A stretch of DNA of 64,000 nucleotides from Trichobilharzia szidati (GCA_944472155.2 OX235277.1:15386804-15450803); one strand, 5' to 3'; shown: positions 13,101-21,442, counted from the stretch's first letter. The notes: generated from the sequence alone by a model not told the origin. Numbers and translations: made by a program.

Positions 13101-14905
13101 GATGACTGTATTAGCAACTTTCTTACTTCAGTCACTTCAGTGTGAACCTCGCTGATATAACGAAGTCAAGATAACTAATTGCTAGTCACGTTTTAATGTC
13201 AATATATCTGAACCAATGATTGGAAAAGATGAATAGCATTTGTAGATCGTTTTCGAATTTTCTCAACAGGTATCATTTTCCAAGGTGAACATGGTGTCAC
13301 CCTATTAGCAATCACATGGAATGATTGACTGGGTCATGCACATACATCGAGAGATACTTCTCATAAAAGCAAAATCTGTAGAGAGAGATGAAATGAGGCT
13401 ATCCATTTTTGTAACTACGTGAAAAGAACGTTTTTCTTCATTCATCAATGTTGTGTGGATGCACGAAGAGCTAAGTTCGAATTAGAGTTGGCCATTGTCA
13501 AAGCGTATGGTCAGCGTCTGTCAAAATTCCTTATTTCCCTTTAAATATATTGGAAAATACACTAACTCCTCAGTTGCTTGAATGCGAAAGTCAAGTTTAT
13601 GACCCACTTATAAGAATTAGAGTCTAACTGAAGATGACAGAAGAGGATGAATAGTACTTAATATATTTCTCTCAAATGGTTGATAGGGGAAGTAAGTTTC
13701 CACCTCATTATTACTGTACGGACTTCGAGATGTTACCCTACTGCAGACATTTGAATAATTCCAGAACCAACACAAATGTAAAACGTATATCCACGTTATT
13801 ATCATATATGTCACAGATGGCAAGAATAAGAATTTATGTCGGATAAATAATAATACAGATGATTTATAGTTCAGGTGTATATTATTATATCGTTATGTTC
13901 TTCGATTGCATCAGTTTAATCGCGATTACATTGTCTAGAAGGGAATTGAAAGCTTACAAATTAAGTCAATCAAATCAGAGAACACAAACAAAGAAAAACA
14001 TTCACGTTTACAGTGAACCTTCCAGTATTGTAGCCTGTACACTACTCGCCTCAAGAAATAAATTAATCAAAACTGCATACATCGATGCAGTAATATAAAT
14101 TCACATATATTCACTCATCCCTCGTGCAGCAGGAAACATTTGATATTTTGAGTTTGGCTAACAAAAACAATCATCGAAATCTGATCCAAAGTGACTTGAT
14201 TACAATACAAATTTAACATCGACACAAAATTTGTGAGTAGGTATTCATTATTGAAAAGTTTATAGTGATACTCCATTGTCAATAATGTCGTACGGTTACC
14301 AAATGACTGCCCACATTTCGAAATATTTTCAGCTCCTAACATAAATGAGGTGCTCCTTATTGTTCACACATTTTGCAGAGACCACGTTCGCTTGAGAAAA
14401 AATGTGTGCCATTGTGCGGTTGTATCAAACATATTGTTTTGAACGAGTTATGTTACCTCCGCTCTGGAGAAGACGACTTATCATGTATCAGTTTTGATGT
14501 ATCACATACGAGTTCCCTTTAGGGTGTTTGTAAGAATTAAAATTCAAAACAGGCATCATTAAATATAAATATTTTTTGTTGATATTTTTAATAAATTGCT
14601 TATGTATCAAACTTTTGTTAAGAGACATTTGTATATACATTTATCAAGGGATACAAATATTTGTAATTTTGATTTACAGAAGGCCAGCAGAACAGCCAAA
14701 GGCGGGATCAGAGTTTTACAACCTTCAACATGAAATATTTGTGATAGAACTGTCACTTTTTTCAAGTGAAATTATCTGTCTTCTAAAATTTCTACTTCAT
14801 ACAACAAACGACATCTGGAATAATTACATGTATGTATTAAATTCGTTTTTTAAATAACCTTTAAGCAATTAACACTCAATAAAATAAATAATTCATAAAA
14901 GAAAT
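1114..14905 (+). CDS. Micro-exon gene A: secreted variable protein (complete copy)
   Basis: This is a spliced gene; the span includes introns. Predicted exons are 1114-1177, 1444-1458, 2295-2315, 2755-2775, 3819-3830, 6246-6269, 7030-7044, 7230-7259, 7851-7859, 8601-8609, 8941-8949, 9226-9234, 9978-9983, 10746-10754, 11051-11059, 11377-11385, 11458-11472, 12278-12283, 12727-12732, 12978-12989, 13270-13284, 13687-13691, 14523-14529 and 14680 to about 14905. Exon 1 encodes the signal peptide and ends in phase 1. Exons 2-21 are 6-30 nt, all multiples of three, so any of them could be skipped without breaking frame. Joined in order they contain no stop and give about 108 residues. Each exon has an AG acceptor, a GT donor (mostly GTGAGT or GTAAGT), and a same-length counterpart in copy B. 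Signal peptide plus symmetric micro-exons is the hallmark of schistosome MEG proteins, which are secreted into the host and vary by exon skipping. The subfamily is not assigned. Exons could have been missed, and the ends of the last exons are less certain. Confidence 0.8.
1444..1458 (+). CDS. Gene A exon 2 (15 nt)
   Basis: The sequence is cctcattgtag | GAAGTGGTTTGGATC | gtgagttgaac. In phase 1 it reads G-S-G-L-D. Equivalents: C 33973-33987 (G/S-S-G-F-D) and B 51657-51643 (GSGLN). It is present in all three gene heads with the same acceptor and donor. Confidence 0.85.
2295..2315 (+). CDS. Gene A exon 3 (21 nt)
   Basis: The acceptor is atcttcttcag and the donor gtgagtgatg. Phase 1 reads P-E-T-M-L-R-I. 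The counterpart in B is 51071-51051, also 21 nt, reading S-E-S-M-L-R-K with the identical donor. Four of 21 positions differ. Confidence 0.85.
2755..2775 (+). CDS. Gene A exon 4 (21 nt)
   Basis: The acceptor is cacgtttacatag and the donor gtaagtcc. Phase 1 reads K-A-K-T-F-F-E. The counterpart in B is 50661-50641 (donor gtgagtc), reading K-A-E-Q-L-F-Q. Eight of 21 bases differ, nearly all of them changing amino acids. Confidence 0.8.
3819..3830 (+). CDS. Gene A exon 5 (12 nt)
   Basis: The sequence is gttcatttcag | GTCGAAAAGAAT | gtgagtttata. After exon 4 the split codon is TGT, so it reads C-R-K-E. The counterpart in B is 49578-49567 (C-Q-K-E). The split Cys codon is kept in both copies. Confidence 0.85.
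4399..4641. repeat. Fold-back (inverted-repeat) element in intron 5 of gene A
   Basis: The outer ends gcaatcagcaggga and tcccgctaattgc are imperfect inverses of each other. Further in, aaggaactcatg pairs with catgagttcctt, and gcgtcacccagtgctgcactcagagacgttaccacgc forms an inner palindrome. Arms are about 110 nt. The orthologous segment in gene B (48738-48988) has kept the same structure. It could be a MITE-like insertion older than the duplication, or a transcribed hairpin. The ORF seen here (4380-4667) has no support as a protein. Confidence 0.5.
6246..6269 (+). CDS. Gene A exon 6 (24 nt)
   Basis: The acceptor is gctgaaatattgcag and the donor gtaaattttt. It reads L-Y-P-R-S-V-P-K. The counterpart in B is 46300-46277, reading I-Y-P-V-V-G-K-E. 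Nine of 24 exon bases differ, but only one of the 36 bases before the acceptor and about one of the 40 after the donor differ. Confidence 0.85.
7030..7044 (+). CDS. Gene A exon 7 (15 nt)
   Basis: The sequence is ttttaatatccacag | ATTATGTTCAAATAA | gtaagatttc. Phase 1 reads D-Y-V-Q-I; the TAA visible in the exon is out of frame. The counterpart in B is 45558-45544 (D-Y-V-Q-R). Confidence 0.85.
   Translation: MMFK
7230..7259 (+). CDS. Gene A exon 8 (30 nt, the longest internal exon)
   Basis: The acceptor is gcatgaattag, with a weak pyrimidine tract, and the donor gtagtgaaaa. It reads I-D-I-P-A-V-V-H-D-V. The counterpart in B is 45358-45329, reading I-D-L-L-S-V-F-L-D-V with 7 of 30 bases changed. 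The splice signals are weaker than for its neighbours, but length and frame are conserved. Confidence 0.65.
   Translation: MTYRLWSMT
7851..7859 (+). CDS. Gene A exon 9 (9 nt)
   Basis: The sequence is tcttatactcag | ACGTGGAAG | gtaaatcat, reading D-V-E. The counterpart in B is 44719-44711, GCGTGAAAG with donor gtaagtgat, reading G-V-K. Confidence 0.8.
8601..8609 (+). CDS. Gene A exon 10 (9 nt)
   Basis: The sequence is catctgattgttag | ATCTCATGA | gtaagtgcc, reading D-L-M. The counterpart in B is 43971-43963, GTCTCATGA with donor gtaagtg, reading G-L-M. Confidence 0.8.
   Translation: MS
8941..8949 (+). CDS. Gene A exon 11 (9 nt)
   Basis: The sequence is cttttttctctctaaag | AAGAGTATA | gtgagtcata, reading K-E-Y, with a strong pyrimidine tract. 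The counterpart in B is 43608-43600, AAGTTTATA with donor gtgagtcata, reading K-V-Y. Confidence 0.85.
9226..9234 (+). CDS. Gene A exon 12 (9 nt)
   Basis: The sequence is cttgttgttgcatag | GAGATAATC | gtaagttcgccg, reading R-D-N. The counterpart in B is 43357-43349, GCGATAATC with donor gtaagtttgccg, reading S-D-N. Confidence 0.8.
9978..9983 (+). CDS. Gene A exon 13 (6 nt)
   Basis: The sequence is cagttattcttttctag | CCCAAA | gtaagtagat, reading P-Q. The counterpart in B is 42595-42590, with the identical 6 nt, acceptor and donor. Confidence 0.8.
10746..10754 (+). CDS. Gene A exon 14 (9 nt)
   Basis: The sequence is actttcaacttgcag | AAAGAGACG | gtgagtaaatg, reading K-R-D. The counterpart in B is 41829-41821, GGAGAGCCG with donor gtgagtaaatg, reading R-R-A. 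Confidence 0.85.
11051..11059 (+). CDS. Gene A exon 15 (9 nt)
   Basis: The sequence is cttcactgttgctcag | AAATCATTC | gtgagttctta, reading E-I-I. The counterpart in B is 41525-41517, identical in the exon, with donor gtaagttc. Confidence 0.85.
11377..11385 (+). CDS. Gene A exon 16 (9 nt)
   Basis: The sequence is ttatttcatcaaatag | AAAACATCA | gtgagtaatt, reading Q-N-I. The counterpart in B is 41215-41207, AAGAAATCG with donor gtgagttat, reading Q-E-I. Confidence 0.8.
11458..11472 (+). CDS. Gene A exon 17 (15 nt), probable
   Basis: The sequence is ggtgtgtaacgcag | GTTGCAGTGTGGCAT | gtaaacgtt, reading S-C-S-V-A. The counterpart in B is 41134-41120, same length, reading G-C-S-T-A with donor gtatac. 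The donors are weaker than elsewhere, so this one is less certain. It adds a Cys conserved in both copies. Confidence 0.5.
12278..12283 (+). CDS. Gene A exon 18 (6 nt)
   Basis: The sequence is cattttgcaatacag | ATGCAG | gtgagtcttcg, reading Y-A (or N-A if exon 17 is skipped). Equivalents: B 40242-40237, ATAAGG (donor gtaagt), and D 63335-63330, ATGAAG (donor gtgagtcttcg). Splice sites are preserved in three copies while the six coding bases differ. Confidence 0.85.
12727..12732 (+). CDS. Gene A exon 19 (6 nt)
   Basis: The sequence is tattttaaattgaag | ACCTCG | gtgagtgacc, reading D-L. It is identical in B (39755-39750) and D (62842-62837). Confidence 0.8.
12978..12989 (+). CDS. Gene A exon 20 (12 nt)
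   Basis: The sequence is gattatgtaaatag | AACAATGTCAAC | gtaagtcacgagg, reading E-Q-C-Q. Equivalents: B 39504-39493 (E-Q-C-L) and D 62395-62384 (D-F-C-L). The Cys is invariant. Five of 12 bases differ between B and D, while the donor-side intron is almost unchanged. Confidence 0.85.
13270..13284 (+). CDS. Gene A exon 21 (15 nt)
   Basis: The sequence is gaattttctcaacag | GTATCATTTTCCAAG | gtgaacatg, reading R-I-I-F-Q. Equivalents: B 39213-39199 (S-V-I-F-Q) and D 62001-61987 (R-V-I-L-Q). Donor gtgaac is shared by all three. Confidence 0.8.
13687..13691 (+). CDS. Gene A exon 22 (5 nt), candidate
   Basis: The sequence is caaatggttgatag | GGGAA | gtaagtttcc. The same 5-nt block and donor occur in B (38783-38779 AGGAA; second tail 36711-36707 AGGAC, gtacgt) and D (61716-61712 AGGAC). 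It is not a multiple of three on its own, but it pairs with the 7-nt exon 23 to restore phase. An alternative acceptor at 13640 would give a 51-nt exon (13641-13691) that has a stop in A and D. Confidence 0.45.
14523..14529 (+). CDS. Gene A exon 23 (7 nt), candidate
   Basis: The sequence is cgagttccctttag | GGTGTTT | gtaagaatta. The same 7 nt with acceptor and donor occur in B (37943-37937) and D (60892-60886); the second B tail has lost it. Joined after the 5-nt exon it reads (G/E)-(E/D)-G-V, then T|AA across the junction with the terminal exon, a stop codon split by the intron. Confidence 0.45.
14680..14905 (+). CDS. Gene A terminal exon, 3' UTR and polyadenylation signal
   Basis: The strong acceptor taattttgatttacag is followed by AAGGCCAGCAGAAC. 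Two overlapping AATAAA signals lie at 14878-14888. The same acceptor and AATAAA occur in B (37797-37565 and 35728-35505) and D (60735-60515). If exons 22 and 23 are both used, the first codon is completed to TAA and this exon is entirely 3' UTR; if not, one of the other frames adds a tail of up to about 60 residues in A. The reading frames differ between copies, which favours UTR. Confidence 0.6.
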
Positions 14906-14909
14906 TTAT

Positions 14910-16000
14910 TTTCACAAAACGAATGTTTCTACCTAAACTGTAGGAAGAAGTACAGTATTGATGGCTAACTAGCAAGCCACTTTGGGGATCGTGGTTGTTT
15001 AATGTGGACTACATTGTTTTCTACTGTTCATAGTATTCTATATGCGGAAGAATTTTGCAGAAATAATTACAGACATACCTACACATGACTATAATTTTTG
15101 TGCCAATAATAACATTTCACAATCAAGTTAATGCACGAATGTGATGGATGGTTTACATAAACACCAAGAATAAGTAATGTCATATCAAAACATAATTAAA
15201 CAATATATCAGATTCATCGTTAATCAGAGAATAACCAGAATCCTCAGGTAATTAAAGGTGAAATGTAGTTCACTTGGCAAAAACAACTATATACTCCATA
15301 GAACCATATGGCCTATAAGTCAGTGATGGTCCTGCCCCGTTTCAAATGATGCTGAAAGCAGAAAATAGCTTCTTTATCCGTAGAAACCCATTGGAAAGTT
15401 ATTATCTTATAATGCATGAAATAGATCCATCATTGAGTCAATATATTTATCAGACTGAGGACACATAGATTCGCAAACGTGGAACCTTCTCACACTGCTT
15501 ATCTCATGCAGAGATATCACTCATAAGTGTCTTTCTATTCAAGAATATACTTGCAGTATACAGCAAACGAACACAACTGAAAGACTACTACAAATATAAT
15601 TAATGAAATCCCGATCGGCATAGAACAGCGAATATTTTTAGCTCGGGAGAGTAATATGTTGGTCCAGTTGAATTCTCTCATCTGTACTGCTTAGTTGTGA
15701 AGCCTTCATTGGCGCAACAGGCAACATTTACAGCACGTACTTCAACTTGAAGTCAGCATTTAGAATTCTCAAATGGTTTGTTAATCACTTAACCTAGCAA
15801 ACTTGGCCAGAATTGATGTTTTGTGTGTATACAAACTGTGAACTCATGTTAGTCAAATACTCAGTTACACCAGCTACAACCGAATAGCGAAAAGAGGAAC
15901 ACATGTAAAGATTACTCATGATGGCATGGAACTATTTTATCACCCTTACATTGGTAAAAAAGAAAGAATAATTTCTTAAAGCTCTCTTATACTGTAGATA
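14910..16000. other. Downstream flank of gene A, no gene seen
   Basis: This is non-coding sequence homologous, in inverse orientation, to the 3' flanks of B (34700-35500 and 37050-37560) and D (59800-60500). Beyond that shared homology I see nothing functional. Confidence 0.6.
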
Positions 16001-16019
16001 TCAACCTTCAAGTCAACTG

Positions 16020-16345
16020 ACTGAATCAAACCCGGGCCCTTCCGGTTACAAGGCTAGCTCGTATACCATTCAACCACTTGGACTAGTTTTGCTGACTTAT
16101 GACACATGGACTTCCAGGAAACTCCATCCTGCAGGAAGTTACTGGCGAGCATCAGATTAATTTTCAATCGTTGGTTTTTAAGAATTGGATTTGCTTTTAC
16201 GAGTTGATCACATATTGATGTCAGTAAGAGAATTATTGAAAACTGCAGAGAACTAGACAGCTGTTTCATCCTAGTATGAGGATCATCGGCAGTGGGCAGA
16301 ATAAAGCAGCTGTCCAGTACTTCCTGGTTTTCAATGATCCTGCCA
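16020..16345 (-). repeat. SINE-like element with tRNA-like and hammerhead-like segments
   Basis: Read on the minus strand, 16090-16022 resembles a tRNA: aagtggttgaatggtatacg (A-box-like), an anticodon region CCTTGTAACCGG, and GGGTTTGATTC (B box). About 200 nt upstream on the same strand, 16300-16255 reads CCGATGA, then TCCT cata ctAGGA, then TGAAACAGCTGTC. That matches the hammerhead ribozyme core order (CUGAUGA, stem II, GAAAC) with one core mismatch. Schistosome S-alpha SINE-like repeats are known to combine a pol III promoter with a hammerhead. A tRNA-like half alone recurs at 34135-34200 (+). Confidence 0.5.
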
Positions 16346-16349
16346 TTGA

Positions 16350-17655
16350 TATTAATCTATGATAAGCTCGTGAAAACAAATCTAATCCGTACAAATCAAA
16401 TATTGAAAACAAATTAAACAAAATAGACACCCTCATTTTTAAGCTTATTTCATATAGACTTATGCTATGCAGATGGTGTCCAGTGAGACAATGAAATATC
16501 CACAACTAATTTATCCAGCTCTAAGAACCCATTTAAACCGAAACCTTCTCTGCAATTTAATACAGATTAATGTGTAGAAATAATAAGAAACTTTTATCTC
16601 TTTCAATGAGGAGAGCTTTCAACGCTGTTGAATTTCAACATGTTTTCCATGTAAAACCTAAGATTTGCATGAAACTAAAGCACAAATCACCACTGTTGGC
16701 CACATCAGCATGCATCTATCAACCCTTCTGCCCCTGTGGAGCTTAGTATTTCGGTTGAACTCATCGTTTGCTACCCAATAATTATTCTTCATTACTTTTC
16801 CTCTGCCTTGATTTAGCAAATAAGAGCTAAAGTTCAACTCAATAATATTTTCACCGCGTTCATTCCTCTTCACACAAGTGAAATGGATTGTAGTAATTCA
16901 TGTAATTTTGACTTCTATTTTACTGTTTATGATAAGAACGTGTGTTATTAGAATGTCCCGAACGTGTAACGCAAATGCAATCCACGTGTAAGATTAACGA
17001 CATCTTCTAAATTTTACTCCGAAATTCATAAAAAGGAGTAATTATGTTGAAAAAACAATATGTTTAACAAAGTTACTGTTTGAATCGAAGTTGATTTCAA
17101 TACTGAGTGATACGGAATTTGAAGGCAATAAACCCTTTCTTTCAAAACATTTTTCAATTTCTCAACTAATATTTTCTGAATCTAAGCTAATTCACCAACT
17201 ATGCAGCATCATTACATTTTATGGATGGAGTAGTTTGTCAGACAGTAGATGATGATGACTTTGACTACCATCTTTTGAACGATGAACAATTCTCACGATG
17301 CCTACAGTTGGGAAACTACTGGTGAATGGCACTGAAGTGATCCATTCATGGGGAAATTTCAGCCTGATATATTTAGGAAAGAGAATTTTCACGGAAGAAA
17401 ATGTTTCTGAGTTAGGTTGAAAAGTTTTAAATGTTTATTTTAAAATATCTCATGACAGTCAATTTCTATAAGATTATCAGAATTCTTTCGACGAATGTTG
17501 GCTAACAATCAGTATTCAGAGATGTGGATTTCTGGTATAGTTGACGTTCATTTTAGAATAAATTACTTTTGTGTACCATGAACAGGATTGATTTTCATTT
17601 GGAAAGTTGATTTTTTCATCGTAGTTGATGAAACAGATTGTAATCAAAGAGGATA
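16350..17655. other. Intergenic, nothing recognised
   Basis: AT-rich DNA with only short, unsupported ORFs on both strands. No duplicated gene segment or splice-framed block was found. Confidence 0.5.
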
Positions 17656-20600
17656 CAAGTATGCAACTAAACGTTTCCCGACCGAAAGCTGCTACCTTGA
17701 CGTGGTGGTCGGGCTTGAACACTGCAATGACCCAACAAGCTATACTGGCTGGAACTTATGTTCCTGCAGGTCCTACCATGCCAGAAAGGTTGTTTGGATA
17801 GCAGTTAGACTAAAAGCAGTTACCCAATCCAATCCTATGATTTCAAATAAATCACAAAATATCATGCCGGATCGGTCGGGGCCCGGATTAACAACGACCG
17901 CGCTTTCTGCTGCCGTGTCACAGGGCAGAAGTGATAAATACGCTACTGAGACACACCAAATAAAAAATAACAAACAAAAACAGGCCGTGTGTGACCGGCC
18001 TCAAGCAGTTGTCCCCTGGGCTCTGCGGTCACGCAACCAACTTCCACGGTGTGGGCAGCCGGGAAGTAACAATCGCCCTCACAATCCGAAGTGCACGCGA
18101 AACCCCTCTAATCCTCGCTCATCTTTGCCTTCATCTTCATCTCTATTATCTTGCCTTCCTTCTACCAATGCAACTCCTCTACTTGTTGGCTCTTCACTTC
18201 CCCTTCACTCTGTGTGCACTGATAACGATGGAAGCCAAAAAGCCACCACCGATTGTCTCCTAAAACCACGCCACCAATTTTATATAGGAGCATTTAATGT
18301 TAGGACACTTTGCCAAATAGGACAACAAGCATCACTAGCCAAGACTCTGGCATCCCGAGCCATTGATGTATGTTGTGTTTCAGAAACACGCATACAAGAC
18401 CCAAGTGTGGTTATTCACCTAACCCCACCTGGCCAACAGGGTGAATCTGCAAAATTCATCTTGAGGGTGTCAGGAGATGCGACGGCTAGCTCACGAGGAT
18501 TAGCTGGTGTTGGGATAGCTTTAAGTACTAGGGCAGAAAAGACATTACTTGACTGGATCCCGGTAGATAGCCGAATGTGCGCTGTCCGCCTGAACGGATC
18601 AGTGAAAAGGAGAAAGGACTGCACTACTCGCCGATGCCTTTTCGTAATCTCCGCCTACGCCCCCACTGACTGCAGTTCGGATGAAACGAAGGATGAGTTC
18701 TACCAAAAGCTGTCTAGTTTGCTACGAAAGGCTAGACGCTCAGATATAGTCGTTTTAGCCGGTGACTTTAATGCTCAAGTAGGGAAATTGTGTCAATCTG
18801 AGAAGAATGTTGGTGGCACATACGGAATTCCGTGCCAACGAACCGACAACGGTAACCGTCTCCTACAGTTCTGTTCAGATAATCATTTGTATCTTGTAAG
18901 CACTAACTTCAAACACAAGGAGAGACACTGTTTGACCTGGCGACCTCCATCATCAAATCAACGCTGGACACAAATAGACCACATAGCAATAAGCTATCGT
19001 TGGCGTGGGTCGGTAGGAGATTGTCGCTCCTTCTGGAACACGTGTGTAGATACCGATCACGCACTGGTCCGCGCTCGTGTGTGCTTACGACTGAACGGAC
19101 GTAGGAAACAGCTGGCGGTAAACCCATCACGTCCCCAGCTCGACCAGGGAACTAAGTCCCTATTTGAGGAAGAACTAGCTAAACACATATCTGAGTTTGA
19201 CAGCTGCGCTCACCCTGAAGAAGCCTGGAAGAATATTCAGTCAGCCATAGATACAGCTGTAAAAGCTGTGAATAAGGTAAATCCAAAGGTGAGTAAAAAC
19301 CATTGGATTTCGACTGCCTCATCCGAACTGATAGATGCTAGAAGACTTATTCCGGCGAGCTCCGAATTCAATGAGGAGCGAAAGCTGCACAAGAGGAAAC
19401 TTACGAAAAGTCTCCGCAAGGACCGTGAACAGTGGTGGTTGACAAAGGCGAAAGAGATGGAAAAAGCATCGGCGATAGGCAACACCAGACAACTATTCAG
19501 GCTTATCAGGGAAACAGGTGGTAAAAAACAAATGATAAGCGAAACAATCTCCGAGAAAAATGGCACCATAATTAGCTCCCAGGATAGACGTCTGGAGCGC
19601 TGGAAAGAACACTATGAGGAGCAGTTTAATTGGCCCACAGCCACACTTAACCTACCGGACATCCAACACCTCCCTGAATGGGAGATAGACACAGGTCCTC
19701 GGTCCTTAACCGAGGTTACTAAAGCTGTCACCAATCTGAAGCTAGGCAAAGCAGCGGGACCTGATTTATTGACTCCAGAGGTATTTAAGTACGGAGGCGA
19801 CAGTTTACTGTCTGCGTTAACGGAGGTTCTAGGCAGCGTCTGGGAATCAGAGGAAAACCCATCGGGTTGGTGTAAGTCACTGATCATCCCGATATACAAG
19901 AAGGGGGACAAGTCGTCTTGTGATAATCACAGAGGGATTAGCTTGACTAATATAGTATCTAAAATCCTAGGCTCAATAATACTGCGTAGAATAAGTGGTG
20001 CTCGGGAGACACAAACACGAGAAAACCAGGCAGGTTTTAGGCCAGGTAGAGGGTGTATCGATCACATCTTCACCCTTCGACAGATTCTAGAACATAGGCA
20101 TTCCTACCGGCGTCCGACAATCATTATATTTCTTGACCTAAAGGCGGCATTCGATTCTGTCGACCGGGAGGTTCTCTGGCGATGCTTGGCTGTAAAGGGA
20201 ATGTCAAGAAAATACATTGCACTGATTAAGGCACTCTACTCGTACTCATGCAGCCAGGTGAGGGCTTATGGCGAGTTGTCATCTGAAGTGGTGACGACTA
20301 GTGGTGTCCGTCAAGGATGCCCATTATCCCCATTCCTATTCAATTTCATCATAGATGTACTAATGGACTTAACCCTAACTCAATCCAGCGACTCAGGGAT
20401 TGACTTGCTACCAGGGAAGAATCTCGTTGACTTAGAATATGCGGACGATATAGTCCTTCTAGGCGAGGACTCTGACAAAATGCAGAGTCTACTGAACACC
20501 CTGAGCAACAATCTCCGCATGTTTGGCATGCGATTCGCCCCTGTAAAATGTAAGATGATGCTGCAGGATTGGACTTCATCGACCCCTAGATTAGAAATAG

Positions 20601-20830
20601 GAAGTGAAGTGGTAGAACACGTTGACCGCTTTACTTACTTGGGAAGTACCATCAGCTCCAACGGGTTGATCTCCGACGAAATTTCAGCACGAATACAGAG
20701 GGCTAGGTTCGCATACGCCAGTTTTCGCCGTCTCTTGCGTAGACGCGATATCCGACTATCGACCAAAGGGCGTGTGTACTGCTCAACAGTCCGCTCGTCC
20801 TCCTTTATGGCTGTGAGACCTGGCCATTGA
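17588..20830 (+). CDS. Endonuclease-reverse transcriptase polyprotein of the non-LTR element (frameshifted near its C-terminus)
   Basis: The ORF is 1080 codons. The first 80 or so are probably leader or flanking sequence, so the true start may be the Met near residue 84. From residue ~234 (GAFNVRTL) runs an exonuclease-endonuclease-phosphatase domain, with SETRIQDP, GDFNAQVG (~392), WTQIDHIAIS and DTDHALVRA (~487). The RT runs from ~700: GKAAGPDLL, IPIYKKGD, NHRGISL (~780), FLDLKAAFDS with the catalytic Asp (~848), GVRQGCPLSPFLFN, and the YADD active site (~950), then YLGSTISS. One base is missing near 20797, which throws the protein out of frame and ends it at 20830. The catalytic motifs are intact, so decay is recent. 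It would nick target DNA and copy the element RNA into it. Confidence 0.85.
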   Translation: MIFIWKVDFFIVVDETDCNQRGYKYATKRFPTESCYLDVVVGLEHCNDPTSYTGWNLCSCRSYHARKVVWIAVRLKAVTQSNPMISNKSQNIMPDRSGPGLTTTALSAAVSQGRSDKYATETHQIKNNKQKQAVCDRPQAVVPWALRSRNQLPRCGQPGSNNRPHNPKCTRNPSNPRSSLPSSSSLLSCLPSTNATPLLVGSSLPLHSVCTDNDGSQKATTDCLLKPRHQFYIGAFNVRTLCQIGQQASLAKTLASRAIDVCCVSETRIQDPSVVIHLTPPGQQGESAKFILRVSGDATASSRGLAGVGIALSTRAEKTLLDWIPVDSRMCAVRLNGSVKRRKDCTTRRCLFVISAYAPTDCSSDETKDEFYQKLSSLLRKARRSDIVVLAGDFNAQVGKLCQSEKNVGGTYGIPCQRTDNGNRLLQFCSDNHLYLVSTNFKHKERHCLTWRPPSSNQRWTQIDHIAISYRWRGSVGDCRSFWNTCVDTDHALVRARVCLRLNGRRKQLAVNPSRPQLDQGTKSLFEEELAKHISEFDSCAHPEEAWKNIQSAIDTAVKAVNKVNPKVSKNHWISTASSELIDARRLIPASSEFNEERKLHKRKLTKSLRKDREQWWLTKAKEMEKASAIGNTRQLFRLIRETGGKKQMISETISEKNGTIISSQDRRLERWKEHYEEQFNWPTATLNLPDIQHLPEWEIDTGPRSLTEVTKAVTNLKLGKAAGPDLLTPEVFKYGGDSLLSALTEVLGSVWESEENPSGWCKSLIIPIYKKGDKSSCDNHRGISLTNIVSKILGSIILRRISGARETQTRENQAGFRPGRGCIDHIFTLRQILEHRHSYRRPTIIIFLDLKAAFDSVDREVLWRCLAVKGMSRKYIALIKALYSYSCSQVRAYGELSSEVVTTSGVRQGCPLSPFLFNFIIDVLMDLTLTQSSDSGIDLLPGKNLVDLEYADDIVLLGEDSDKMQSLLNTLSNNLRMFGMRFAPVKCKMMLQDWTSSTPRLEIGSEVVEHVDRFTYLGSTISSNGLISDEISARIQRARFAYASFRRLLRRRDIRLSTKGRVYCSTVRSSSFMAVRPGH

Positions 20831-21264
20831 GATTGGAAGACATGAAAAGATTAGCTGTGTTCGATCATAGGTGTCTGCGTTCTATCTCCCGCGTGAAGTG
20901 GTATAATAAGGTGAGCAATATTTAGGTTAGGCGTCGAGTGCTAGGTAAGGCGGGGAAATCAATTGACGAGACTGTGAAATTACTTCGACTGAGATGGTTA
21001 GGACATGTGCTACGTATGCCTAGTCATCGCCTTCCTCGACGGGCAATGTTAGCTGATATAGGGTCAGGCTGGAAAAGAGCTAGCGGCGGTCAAACCAAAA
21101 CATGGCACCAATCAATGAAATCCACAACAGTTAATCTAAGCCACGTAAGAAGATGTAGACTTCCTGGTTGGGGCCCTCGGGATGGTAAAAACCAATGGTT
21201 GGAAACAATTGGCGACATGGCTCAAAATCGTTCTCAGTGGCGCAGATGCATCCACTCCTTGTGA
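20820..21264 (+). pseudogene. C-terminal part of the same polyprotein, split off by the frameshift
   Basis: In the +1 frame the protein continues with GCETWPLRLEDMKRLAVFDH, then meets an in-frame TAG at 20923-20925, then resumes at 20926 with VLGKAGKSIDETVKLLRLRW and HVLRMPSHRLPRRAML to a TGA at 21262. This is the conserved domain that follows the RT in many non-LTR elements of flatworms. A frameshift plus a nonsense codon means the copy cannot make a full protein. Confidence 0.75.
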
Positions 21265-21442
21265 CTTATCATTTCCAATTAAACTGTTTTGTTCTGCGTT
21301 ATTACTATTCCTTTGTGTCACACCTCTGTTTACTGTCTATATTATGCATTTCTCCTACTTCCTTCTCTTGCTTTGTGTGCTACATGGAGGGAGTGTGGCG
21401 ACTTGAACTGCCGCACATATGTGCAAAGTTCTATGTCGAAAA

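Noticed and set aside
14576..14857. ORF similar to 37852-37613
   Set aside because: It starts in an intron before a clear acceptor; only the part after 14680 is transcribed exon, and it is probably 3' UTR.
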